This document shows, piece after piece, positions 1 to 4,623 of a stretch of 10,859 nt of DNA; position 1 is the stretch's first letter, and every line of letters starts with the position of its first letter. This DNA comes from JABMNX01 sp964625905 (lineage in GTDB: Bacteria > Patescibacteriota > Minisyncoccia > Phycocordibacterales > JABMNX01). The position numbers and the translations under genes were made by a program. The notes under the pieces were generated by a model. That model was given only the letters and a program-made list of their open reading frames with translations, had not been told where the DNA came from and made no database searches. The DNA lies in contig CAZVBS010000023.1 in the NCBI GenBank assembly GCA_964625905.1, forward strand, positions 1 to 10,859, in the 5' to 3' direction.

Positions 1-156
1 CCACCACACGCTCTTAGATCTCCTGTTAAGAAATCTAAAAACCGCTTACGTACATTCACCATGAGTCTTCATAAATGAATGTACATTCCGTTGCATCTTA
101 AATGCAAAGACGCAACGAAAAAACTTATATTTTTGTTTTACCTGCAGATTCTTTAC
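1..156 (-). other. Structured 5' leader of a gene beyond the left edge
   Basis: Downstream of the promoter at 163-191, the minus strand shows nested inverted repeats: gtacattca (50-58) with tgaatgtac (76-84), and cgttgc (89-94) with gcaacg (112-117), the latter enclosing ttgcat/atgcaa. Near the left edge the minus strand reads AGGAG about ten bases before possible GTG codons at positions 5-9. This looks like a folded untranslated leader with a ribosome site, leading to a gene that starts at or beyond the edge. The gene itself is not visible, so its identity is unknown. Confidence 0.35.
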
Positions 157-175
157 AAAAAATTTGTAAAGAATC
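147..175. promoter_or_regulatory. Operator-like 13-bp perfect inverted repeat
   Basis: The arms gattctttacaaa (147-159) and tttgtaaagaatc (163-175) pair perfectly around three bases. The repeat covers the -10 element and start point of the promoter at 163-191, where a dimeric repressor site would lie. It is AT-rich and has no following T-run, so it is not a convincing terminator. No regulator gene for it is visible in the window. Confidence 0.4.
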
Positions 176-191
176 TTTATGACGTTGTCAA
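163..191 (-). promoter_or_regulatory. Sigma70-type promoter, TTGACA-17-TACAAA
   Basis: The minus strand has a perfect -35 TTGACA (191 to 186), a 17-base spacer and a -10 TACAAA (168 to 163). Transcription would start near 156 and run off the left edge. The -10 lies inside the palindrome at 147-175. Confidence 0.5.
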
Positions 192-223
192 AGTTCTCGT
201 AATCCCTTTAGAAAAAAATCATT

Positions 224-245
224 AAAAAAACCGCTCTTAAGCGGT
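224..245 (-). terminator. Intrinsic terminator of the short unit at 224-321
   Basis: On the minus strand ACCGCT, a TAAG loop and AGCGGT are followed by seven T. The stem is short but GC-rich and the T-run is uninterrupted. No protein gene ends just upstream, so it most likely ends the small RNA starting near 321. Confidence 0.65.
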
Positions 246-321
246 ACTTTAGTCAAGATTAAAACCCAGACTAACGCCTCCGCTGTTGTGTTTCGTTGAA
301 TAATCTACTCATAATTACGTA
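224..321 (-). ncRNA. Candidate small RNA of about 95 nt
   Basis: A good promoter (TTGACT-17-TATACT, 328-356) and a good terminator (224-245) bracket about 95 bases on the minus strand with no sizeable reading frame. Before the terminator the RNA could form a TTAGTC/GACTAA hairpin. A 13-codon frame starting at the minus-strand ATG around 311-313 has no ribosome site; if translated it would give a basic peptide ending in three arginines, so a leader peptide cannot be excluded. I recognise no known RNA family here: it is not tRNA, tmRNA or SRP RNA. That it is an RNA gene is inferred from the flanking signals only. Confidence 0.4.
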
Positions 322-327
322 AGCACT

Positions 328-356
328 AGTATACACAAGAGGACTCTAAGAGTCAA
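328..356 (-). promoter_or_regulatory. Promoter of the candidate small RNA, TTGACT-17-TATACT
   Basis: Both hexamers match consensus at five of six positions with ideal spacing, making this one of the best promoters in the window. A palindrome, gactct-a-agagtc (342-354), overlaps the -35 and spacer and could be an operator. Confidence 0.6.
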
Positions 357-386
357 ATTCGAAAAAACACGTAACACGTAAATTGC

Positions 387-419
387 AAAAATCACGTTTC
401 CTTGCGGGAAACGTGATTT
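387..419 (-). terminator. Intrinsic terminator of the 49-aa gene
   Basis: A perfect 13-bp stem (389-401 with 407-419, loop of five) begins about 20 bases after the TGA stop at 440 and is followed on the minus strand by five T. Placement directly after the short gene supports both calls. Confidence 0.7.
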
Positions 420-439
420 CCGATTAAAGAACGAATACT

Positions 440-589
440 TCACGGACTTTTTGTCGGAGTCTTCAGCTTCGAAGACCGACCTGTTCTATGACGCTCAGAC
501 ATACTTTTTGCAATCACGTGAATCGGGCGATCTTCAGCGCTCAAGATCTTTACTACCTTTTTCTTTTCGTTTAAACTAGTTCTTTTCAT
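440..589 (-). CDS. 49-aa basic micro-protein, function unknown
   Basis: This short gene runs from ATG (589) to TGA (440). It is supported by a textbook AGGAGG eight bases before the ATG, a plausible promoter upstream (639-667) and a hairpin terminator just after the stop. The product is strongly basic, with lysine clusters at both ends and the stretch SERHRTGRSS in the middle, and has no hydrophobic segment, so a cytoplasmic nucleic-acid or ribosome-associated peptide is conceivable. I do not recognise a family; it is not bS21 or another ribosomal protein I can name. It has its own transcription unit, separated from the MscS-like gene by the terminator at 676-710. Reality of the gene is fairly secure; function is open. 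Confidence 0.7.
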   Translation of the reverse strand: MKRTSLNEKKKVVKILSAEDRPIHVIAKSMSERHRTGRSSKLKTPTKSP

Positions 590-597
590 GACCTTGA

Positions 598-603
598 CCT
601 CCT
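598..603 (-). promoter_or_regulatory. Strong Shine-Dalgarno site AGGAGG
   Basis: AGGAGG (603 to 598) lies eight bases before the ATG at 589. Several larger genes here lack such a site, so this one decides the start of the 49-aa gene. Confidence 0.8.
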
Positions 604-638
604 AATTCCAAACAAATTAGTTAAACAAACCTAAACTA

Positions 639-667
639 AGTAAATCAAAATTAATATATGTAGTCAA
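639..667 (-). promoter_or_regulatory. Probable promoter of the 49-aa gene, TTGACT-17-TTTACT
   Basis: The -35 TTGACT matches at five positions and the -10 TTTACT at four, with 17 bases between. It sits just after the MscS-like gene's terminator and about 50 bases before the 49-aa gene. Confidence 0.4.
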
Positions 668-675
668 CACAAAAC

Positions 676-710
676 ACAAAACCAGTCTGCCTTCGGCAGA
701 CTGGTTTTGT
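676..710 (-). terminator. Terminator of the MscS-like gene, 16-bp stem
   Basis: A perfect 16-bp stem (676-691 with 695-710) with a three-base loop begins about 23 bases after the TAA stop at 733. It is T-rich on the downstream side (TTTTGTGTTTTG). On the plus strand it is followed by TTAAAAAAG, which is not a T-run, so it acts leftward. Confidence 0.7.
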
Positions 711-732
711 TAAAAAAGTTAGTGAGAAAAAA

Positions 733-1419
733 TTATTTCTCCTTAACTTCGCTTCGTAATTTATCTAGGTATGAAGCAGCTGCTTGCTGTCCACCAAGTC
801 CGAACGCAAGTCCGAATCCAAGTGAAAGAGCAACAATAACTCCTGTAAAGAGTGTTTGCACAAATGCAGTTGCAACTCCTAATTGATTCAAAGCAGCTAA
901 AACAGCAAAGATCCAAATAGACCACTTCGCAACACTTCCGAGGAAGTTTGAAGACATCATATTTGCAGCCTTTGCTGCTCCAGTAACAACGTTTCGTGCT
1001 AGTTCAGCAATAACTGCTGCTACAAGTAAGATAAGTACTGCAACAATTACCTGTGGAAGGTAAAGAAGTACAACTTCCTGAAGGAAGACATTTACTTGAT
1101 TAAGCCCGAGAACATCGAGAGATGCTACTAAGAAAACAATAACAACAAACCACTTCACTAGTCCTCCCAAGAATCCTCCTGAGTCAAGGCTAAATCCTGC
1201 TCGATTGAAGGTTTCTTCAAATCCAGCACTACGAAGTGCGTTATCAATTTTTAGAGATCCAACAATTTGAGCAACAACGCGCCCTAGAACTGCACCAATA
1301 ATCCAACCAATCACGAAGATAATCAACGCAACGATAAGACTTGGAACAATACCAACAATACCGATCCAAAGATCTTGTGCTGATTGTTGTAAAACCTCAC
1401 CCCATGTTTGTAATAACAT
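733..1419 (-). CDS. MscS-like conserved-TM-helix membrane protein
   Basis: A roughly 228-aa integral membrane protein with five strongly hydrophobic segments (about residues 19-46, 89-106, 120-139, 163-181 and 188-209). The last segment is rich in small residues and carries GLAFGLGGQQAA, resembling the pore-lining TM3 of small-conductance mechanosensitive channels. Known family: proteins with the repeated 'conserved TM helix' domain, common in CPR genomes; they share the MscS-type helices. The cytoplasmic beta domain of MscS is absent, since the protein ends about 20 residues after the last helix in a charged tail. A role in osmotic release is therefore inference. I chose the ATG at 1419, where the typical amphipathic start (LLQTWGEVLQQS) begins; an ATG at 1452 would add 11 residues. 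Neither has a clear ribosome site. It is a single gene followed by a strong terminator. Confidence 0.85.
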   Translation of the reverse strand: MLLQTWGEVLQQSAQDLWIGIVGIVPSLIVALIIFVIGWIIGAVLGRVVAQIVGSLKIDNALRSAGFEETFNRAGFSLDSGGFLGGLVKWFVVIVFLVASLDVLGLNQVNVFLQEVVLLYLPQVIVAVLILLVAAVIAELARNVVTGAAKAANMMSSNFLGSVAKWSIWIFAVLAALNQLGVATAFVQTLFTGVIVALSLGFGLAFGLGGQQAAASYLDKLRSEVKEK

Positions 1420-1577
1420 AATAGTATATATTTCCGTCGTAATCGCTAACATTAACGACAGAGCCTAGGCTAGCATGTTTAAGTTAAAAAAACTTATACA
1501 TACTATAAATTATTTAAGTGGTTAAAAGAAAATCTTAGAACCATCGACCTTATAAACACGCATATCTGCGTATATAT

Positions 1578-1607
1578 ATAATACCATTTAGAGTAAACTA
1601 TCGTCAC
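1578..1607 (-). promoter_or_regulatory. Weak candidate promoter for the MscS-like gene
   Basis: GTGACG, 18 bases, then TATTAT on the minus strand, followed by more TA-rich sequence. It would leave a leader of about 150 bases, so this is tentative. Confidence 0.25.
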
Positions 1608-1635
1608 ACACACCTCTGTGGACAAGAAAATAACC

Positions 1636-1674
1636 AAAAAAGTCCCCGAAACCGTAGGTTTCGGGGACTTTTTT
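1636..1674. terminator. Bidirectional terminator, 18-bp perfect stem
   Basis: Eighteen perfectly paired bases (1636-1653 with 1657-1674) around a gta loop have six A at one end and six T at the other, so the hairpin has a U-run on either strand. It lies between the nucleotidyltransferase gene and the MscS-like gene and would insulate the latter from upstream reading. Confidence 0.8.
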
Positions 1675-1842
1675 GACTAGCTTTCAGGTCTCAGCTTACA
1701 GCTTTTAGAAAAACACCCAAACCGCCAATCTGCAGAGCGGATTGCCGGTTTCGATAAATTCGGCGGTTGAACCGCCGAATTTATAAAAACACCCACTGGC
1801 TGATTTCTCTCAAGAAATCATGTCTTGAGACCTCAGACTAGC
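1675..1842. repeat. Hairpin-rich gap with MITE-like borders
   Basis: The gap from 1453 to 1897 holds no gene I can support. Its right part is bounded by a 7-base direct repeat, gactagc (1675-1681 and 1836-1842). Just inside lie inverted AGGTCTCA (1686-1693) and TGAGACCT (1826-1833). Inside are three more hairpins: 1720-1750 (11 bp, one mismatch), 1754-1784 (near-perfect) and 1808-1830 (tctcaaga/tcttgaga). A shared word, aaaaacaccca, precedes the first hairpin and follows the second. The layout resembles a small non-autonomous element with a target duplication, but a chance arrangement is possible. Confidence 0.35.
1754..1784. repeat. Palindrome whose left arm recurs at the window's right edge
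   Basis: Fourteen or more paired bases meet around a tga loop. The 14-base word taaattcggcggtt (1755-1768) is found again at 10846-10859, the last bases of the window, so this is probably a dispersed palindrome family in this genome. Confidence 0.5.
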
Positions 1843-1897
1843 CAACGCATGGTTTCATAAGCATTCTCTAGCCCATATTCCCCTTTTTACCACATCA

Positions 1898-2542
1898 TTA
1901 TAAAGACAATAAATCCCCGTCATACTGACTCCCGAGACGATTAAGCACAGTCTGATGAGAATAATCAAAGATGTTTCTAAGTAATTTATCATAGATATTC
2001 ATCCTGTAATTAAAATCCGTAGTAGAGAAAAATACAAACCGAAGTTCTTTACCAATCTCTGATTCAATACCCTTTACAGCACGCTCAAGTTTTGATTCAT
2101 TCATTCTATCGCCAACAATGAGTAAATCTATATCACTATCCCAGTCTTGAATAAATGCTCCGGCAATAACTATTAACTTAGGTCTTCCAGCTGTACTTAT
2201 ATTTTTTATAATACTATTCTCCTTAACAGGTGTTGCGGTGAGTAAAAAGTTACGTAGAGCTGATAAGTGTTCAAATTTTGGATTAAGTGTCCATCCGCGA
2301 ACTTTCTTCTTTACTGTCTTTTCCTGTTTACCTTTTTTTTGAACTACTTCAATGTAAAATGTGCGTCGTTTAATAAGACCAATCTTCTCCATCATAAGCG
2401 TTTCCTTTCGTACTGACTGAGATGATGTGCGTGCACGTTTAGCAATGTCAGAGTTTTCAAAATTATCCTCTTCATTAAACAAGAATAACTTCAAGATCTT
2501 AACCCTTGCTGTGCTTCCAAATAGTTTTTCAAGAATATCCAT
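1898..2542 (-). CDS. HTH plus nucleotidyltransferase-domain protein
   Basis: A 214-aa two-domain protein. Residues about 1-60 look like a winged helix-turn-helix (LFGSTARVKILKLF, then a recognition-type segment around SDIAKRARTSSQSVRKE). Residues about 121-165 look like a minimal nucleotidyltransferase core: a hydrophobic strand, Gly128-Ala, then SDIDLLIVG with Asp137 and Asp139 as likely metal ligands. The canonical Gly-Ser of the family is Gly-Ala here, so catalysis is uncertain. Known relatives are MNT-type nucleotidyltransferases, some acting in HEPN/MNT toxin-antitoxin pairs; no HEPN partner is adjacent, so a stand-alone regulator is as likely. I chose ATG 2542; a GTG at 2563 would add seven residues, and neither has a well-spaced ribosome site. 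It is followed, after about 220 bases, by the terminator at 1636-1674. Confidence 0.75.
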   Translation of the reverse strand: MDILEKLFGSTARVKILKLFLFNEEDNFENSDIAKRARTSSQSVRKETLMMEKIGLIKRRTFYIEVVQKKGKQEKTVKKKVRGWTLNPKFEHLSALRNFLLTATPVKENSIIKNISTAGRPKLIVIAGAFIQDWDSDIDLLIVGDRMNESKLERAVKGIESEIGKELRFVFFSTTDFNYRMNIYDKLLRNIFDYSHQTVLNRLGSQYDGDLLSL

Positions 2543-2588
2543 ATTGTCCGTATTGTACTCCACCAGAAAAAGAGTGCAATAGTTGACT

Positions 2589-2619
2589 AAAAAGAGCCCG
2601 AACTTTGTAATTCGAGCTC
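2589..2619 (-). terminator. Terminator of the 51-aa gene
   Basis: On the minus strand GAGCTCGAA pairs with TTCGGGCTC (nine pairs, one G-U, loop of eight) and is followed by five T. It begins about 50 bases after the stop at 2671 and just before the nucleotidyltransferase gene. Confidence 0.65.
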
Positions 2620-2670
2620 AATTATGACCGCATACCAGAGGGCGGCATGCTTGATTCCTTTCCAAGCGTT

Positions 2671-2826
2671 TCATATATCATGTCTCATGGCAACTTTGAG
2701 GCGGATTTTATCCACTCTCTCGTCATGTTGTTCCTCAAACTCAGGGTCCTTAGGCGCTTTAGGCACCTTATAAAAATGAAAACCTGGTATCCACCCAAAA
2801 AAGAACGAGATTAAAGATTTAAACAT
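2671..2826 (-). CDS. 51-aa micro-protein with hydrophobic N-terminus
   Basis: A short gene from ATG (2826) to TGA (2671). The ATG is preceded by AGGAGG at nine bases, one of the best ribosome sites in the window, and the stop by a terminator downstream. The product begins with a short hydrophobic stretch containing FFFGWIPG (residues 2-18), then VPKAPKDPEFEEQHDERVDKIRLK, a charged and probably helical tail. The N-terminus may sit at the membrane as a half-helix or hairpin; it is too short for a standard signal peptide with mature domain. I know no family. The gene is well supported by its signals; its function is unknown. Confidence 0.65.
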   Translation of the reverse strand: MFKSLISFFFGWIPGFHFYKVPKAPKDPEFEEQHDERVDKIRLKVAMRHDI

Positions 2827-2835
2827 ATTTAAATC

Positions 2836-2841
2836 CCTCCT
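2836..2841 (-). promoter_or_regulatory. Strong Shine-Dalgarno site AGGAGG
   Basis: AGGAGG (2841 to 2836) lies nine bases before the ATG at 2826 and is the main evidence for the 51-aa gene. Confidence 0.75.
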
Positions 2842-3010
2842 GATAGTTAATTGAATCTAATCAACAAAATAGTATCTGTTAGAAATAATATCACACTGCT
2901 TATAAAAACTCCAAGATAAGTCACAATATACCACCTTGGACAAATCGATAACCTCAAGAGAAAAGAAGATGCTCTTTGTCGATTCGCACAATTCTATCGA
3001 GGTAGCAACC

Positions 3011-3050
3011 AAAAACGGCAAAGCAGGTCTCCGACCACTTCGCCGTTTTT
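3011..3050. terminator. Bidirectional terminator hairpin
   Basis: aaaaacggc (3011-3019) pairs with gccgttttt (3042-3050), with an inner ggtc/gacc stem. On the plus strand a run of T continues to 3057; on the minus strand the stem itself ends in five T. It could end leftward transcripts from rplJ-rplL and its downstream units before the 51-aa gene. Confidence 0.65.
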
Positions 3051-3065
3051 CTTTTTTATACTTAA

Positions 3066-3108
3066 ACAACAAACCACCGATTTGCTCCGCAAATTGGTGG
3101 TTTGTTGT
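3066..3108. repeat. 20-bp stem inverted repeat
   Basis: acaacaaaccacc (3066-3078) pairs with ggtggtttgttgt (3096-3108); a G-U and atttgc/gcaaat extend the stem to a tcc loop. It has no U-run and stands next to the terminator at 3011-3050. Together they could block leftward transcription or protect an RNA 3' end. Confidence 0.55.
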
Positions 3109-3125
3109 AACTTTAAATTTTCTAG

Positions 3126-3265
3126 TTATTTGAGCGTAACCTTGTCACAGTCGCTAAGTATATTGGTTCGTTTCACTCCCAATCTACTAAGCGCTCCGAC
3201 CCGGACTCAGTCCTCCCCCGTGCTTTGGCACGCGGACTTCCGTCTCTAAAGTAACATTGAAAAAA
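3126..3265 (-). repeat. rplL-tail unit B (140 bp), ends in KVTLK-stop
   Basis: On the minus strand this stretch follows the second tail copy and itself ends in GAC AAG GTT ACG CTC AAA TAA, read as DKVTLK-stop (stop at 3126-3128). It carries a CGTGC/GCACG hairpin, then GGAGGA (3211-3216), then GGAGCG (3192-3197) and CTTAGCGAC (3150-3158). The same marks occur in the same order in unit A. No start codon with a ribosome site gives a credible gene; an in-frame TGA lies upstream of the tail. Confidence 0.55.
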
Positions 3266-3285
3266 CTATTTCAATGTTACTTTAG
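3246..3285. repeat. 17-bp palindrome with a KVTLK copy as one arm
   Basis: Arms 3246-3262 and 3269-3285 pair perfectly. On the minus strand one arm encodes KVTLK and the TAG stop falls in the six-base loop, the same layout as at the end of the real rplL. Confidence 0.7.
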
Positions 3286-3416
3286 CACCAGCCGTCGTCG
3301 CAAAGCTCATCTTTAAGAACCCACGGTTCTCAACGCTCCCTATCGGTCACTGCTCTCCTCCACGGAAAACTACCGTTTTCCGACCCTTTCCCAAGCGGGC
3401 GCGTAACACTAAAATG
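3266..3416 (-). repeat. rplL-tail unit A (151 bp), ends in GAKVTLK-stop
   Basis: This unit begins right after the rplL stop and ends in GGT GCT AAA GTA ACA TTG AAA TAG, the same GAKVTLK end as rplL but with different synonymous codons. It holds a CGGAAAAC/GTTTTCCG hairpin, GGAGGA (3356-3361), GGAGCG (3334-3339) and CTTTGCGAC (3297-3305), in the order seen in unit B. The frame before the tail is open only back to a TGA and does not resemble L7/L12, so only the last codons are duplicated. Confidence 0.6.
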
Positions 3417-3441
3417 TTATTTTAGTGTTACCTTTGCGCCC
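3397..3441. repeat. Palindrome overlapping the rplL stop codon
   Basis: gtaacactaaaat (3403-3415) pairs with attttagtgttac (3419-3431), and gggcgc/gcgccc extends the stem past a four-base bulge. One arm is the last codons of rplL and the TAA stop lies at the loop. No U-run follows, so this is not a standard terminator; it may stabilise the 3' end or be a recombination site. Confidence 0.65.
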
Positions 3442-3875
3442 ACTCCTTCTAACTTAGTTTTCATCTCTTCTGCATCTTCTTTCTTTACACCTTCTTTAAG
3501 TGGAGTTGGTGCGCTCTCAACAAGATCTTTAGCTTCTTTAAGTCCAAGAGCTAGAATCTCTTTAACTGCTTTAATAACTTGAATCTTTGATTCCCCCATT
3601 GAAGTAAGTTCAACAGTGAATTCGCTTTGTTCTTCACCACCTCCCTCTCCTCCTCCACCTCCTCCTGCCACAGCAACAGCTGCTGCAGAAACACCAAATT
3701 TCTTTTCAAGAACCTTAACAAGCGCGTGTAATTCAAGCACTGTCATCTTTTCAACTTGATCAACTAATTTTTTCTGATCAGTTGTCATTTCAACCTCTAC
3801 TGTTTCTTCAGCCACTTCCGTAGGTGCTTCTGTCTCTACTGCAGTATCGTCAACTTTCTTTTCTTCTTCTGACAT
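3417..3875 (-). CDS. rplL: Large ribosomal subunit protein bL12 (L7/L12)
   Basis: L7/L12 forms the flexible stalk of the 50S subunit that recruits the translational GTPases; it binds L10 through its N-terminal dimerisation domain. In order: an acidic extension (residues 1-29), the N-terminal domain (30-62, MTVLELHALVKVLEKKFGVS), an Ala/Gly-rich hinge (64-82 with six consecutive glycines), and the C-terminal domain (84-152) with the conserved IKAVKEI..LGLKEAKDLVE segment and the end GVGAKVTLK. At 152 aa it is about 25-30 longer than usual because of the extension. No ribosome site precedes the ATG at 3875, whereas the internal ATG at 3788 has GAGG at good spacing and would give a normal-length protein. 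It lies 44 bases after rplJ and is surely cotranscribed. Its 3' end forms one arm of a palindrome and is repeated downstream. Confidence 0.95.
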   Translation of the reverse strand: MSEEEKKVDDTAVETEAPTEVAEETVEVEMTTDQKKLVDQVEKMTVLELHALVKVLEKKFGVSAAAVAVAGGGGGGEGGGEEQSEFTVELTSMGESKIQVIKAVKEILALGLKEAKDLVESAPTPLKEGVKKEDAEEMKTKLEGVGAKVTLK

Positions 3876-3919
3876 AATATTTTAAATTAATTTTTTAATA
3901 AATTAAGGGCATCTCTGGA

Positions 3920-4411
3920 CTACGCCTCTTTCTTCTCCGCAATTGCATTAAGTGCTACAACAAATCCTTGTATAGGAGAGTTAATAACATTCGCAAATTG
4001 CCCATAAAGAGTTTGAAGTGATGGAATAGATGCTATAACAGTCATCTCTTCTTTTCCCATAAATCGATTCTCGAAAATACCTCCGAGTATTGATAACTCT
4101 TTTTTATGCTTATCAGTAAACTCTTTAACACTGCGTGCTGGTGCAATCTGATCATCACCCCAAACAACAGCGAGTTCGCCATCAAAAGCAGGTAGATCAC
4201 CTTCAACACCAGACCCTCCTAAAACACGTCTTACTAATGTTTTCTTTGCAACAAGATATTTTACATCTTGTTCCTTTAATGAGCTTCGCATCTCGTTAGT
4301 GTCAGTAACACCAAGTCCGTGGAAATTCACAAATACCATAGAACCAGCATTTTTTATAGCGCCAGTTAGTTTTTCTATTATTTCTGTTTTTTGTTCTCTT
4401 GTTTTTGCCAT
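3920..4411 (-). CDS. rplJ: Large ribosomal subunit protein uL10
   Basis: L10 anchors L7/L12 dimers to 23S rRNA at the base of the stalk. The 163-aa product has the expected length and features: an N-terminal rRNA-binding globular domain with MVFVNFHGLGVTDTNEMRSSL and the YLVAKKTLVRRVL segment (about residues 25-65), the middle part with FDGELAVVWG, and a C-terminal helix (LQTLYGQFANVINSPIQGFVVALNAIAEKKEA) that binds L7/L12. The ATG at 4411 has no Shine-Dalgarno site. The gene is first of the rplJ-rplL pair and is preceded by a TATAAT promoter and a short folded leader. In many bacteria L10-L12 represses its own leader; that such control acts here is inference. Neither rplA nor rplK is next to it, and rpoB does not follow rplL. 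Confidence 0.95.
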   Translation of the reverse strand: MAKTREQKTEIIEKLTGAIKNAGSMVFVNFHGLGVTDTNEMRSSLKEQDVKYLVAKKTLVRRVLGGSGVEGDLPAFDGELAVVWGDDQIAPARSVKEFTDKHKKELSILGGIFENRFMGKEEMTVIASIPSLQTLYGQFANVINSPIQGFVVALNAIAEKKEA

Positions 4412-4432
4412 TGTATTTTTTGGCTATGCAAT

Positions 4433-4456
4433 AAAAAATCGACCATTAAATTGGTC
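4433..4456 (-). promoter_or_regulatory. Hairpin plus U-run in the rplJ leader
   Basis: On the minus strand GACCA/TGGTC (five pairs, six-base loop) is followed by GATTTTTT, ending about 20 bases before the rplJ ATG. The stem is weak for a terminator, but its place between promoter and start codon would suit an attenuator or an L10 binding site. Confidence 0.35.
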
Positions 4457-4478
4457 TGAATGAAGTAGTTAGACACGT

Positions 4479-4484
4479 ATTATA
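4479..4484 (-). promoter_or_regulatory. Perfect -10 box TATAAT of rplJ-rplL
   Basis: TATAAT (4484 to 4479) matches consensus fully; the -35 region (about 4501-4508) is poor. The transcript would start near 4472 and carry a leader of about 60 bases. Confidence 0.5.
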
Positions 4485-4575
4485 GTACATATAGTTCCTC
4501 GACAGGTCTTAAATTGACTATGAGCCATATGCCTGTTGTCTTCAGTCCAATACAGCGAGTATATACAACAAATAC

Positions 4576-4613
4576 AAAAAAGTCAAAACCCGAACTCTCT
4601 CGCGAGAGTCCGG
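4576..4613 (-). terminator. Terminator of the PgsA-like gene with GCGA loop
   Basis: CCGGACTCTC and GAGAGTTCGG (minus strand, ten pairs with one G-U) close a GNRA-type GCGA loop (stem 4590-4613), followed by GTTTTGACTTTTTT. It begins about ten bases after the TGA at 4624. Confidence 0.75.
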
Positions 4614-4623
4614 ATATATTTAG

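Noticed and set aside
2857..3133. Frames of 65-71 aa on both strands
   Set aside because: Both run through the terminator hairpin at 3011-3050 and have no ribosome site.
3160..3240. tRNA-like sequence (ggttcg and GC-rich stems)
   Set aside because: No cloverleaf with acceptor, anticodon and T arms can be laid out on either strand.
3126..3416. A second full rplL gene or pseudogene
   Set aside because: Only the last five to seven codons match; sequence upstream of each tail does not resemble L7/L12 and is closed by in-frame TGA codons.
3126..3441. Integron attC cassette array
   Set aside because: The tails contain GTTAC or GTAAC words but no clear RYYYAAC/GTTRRRY pairs, the units carry no genes, and no integrase is in view.
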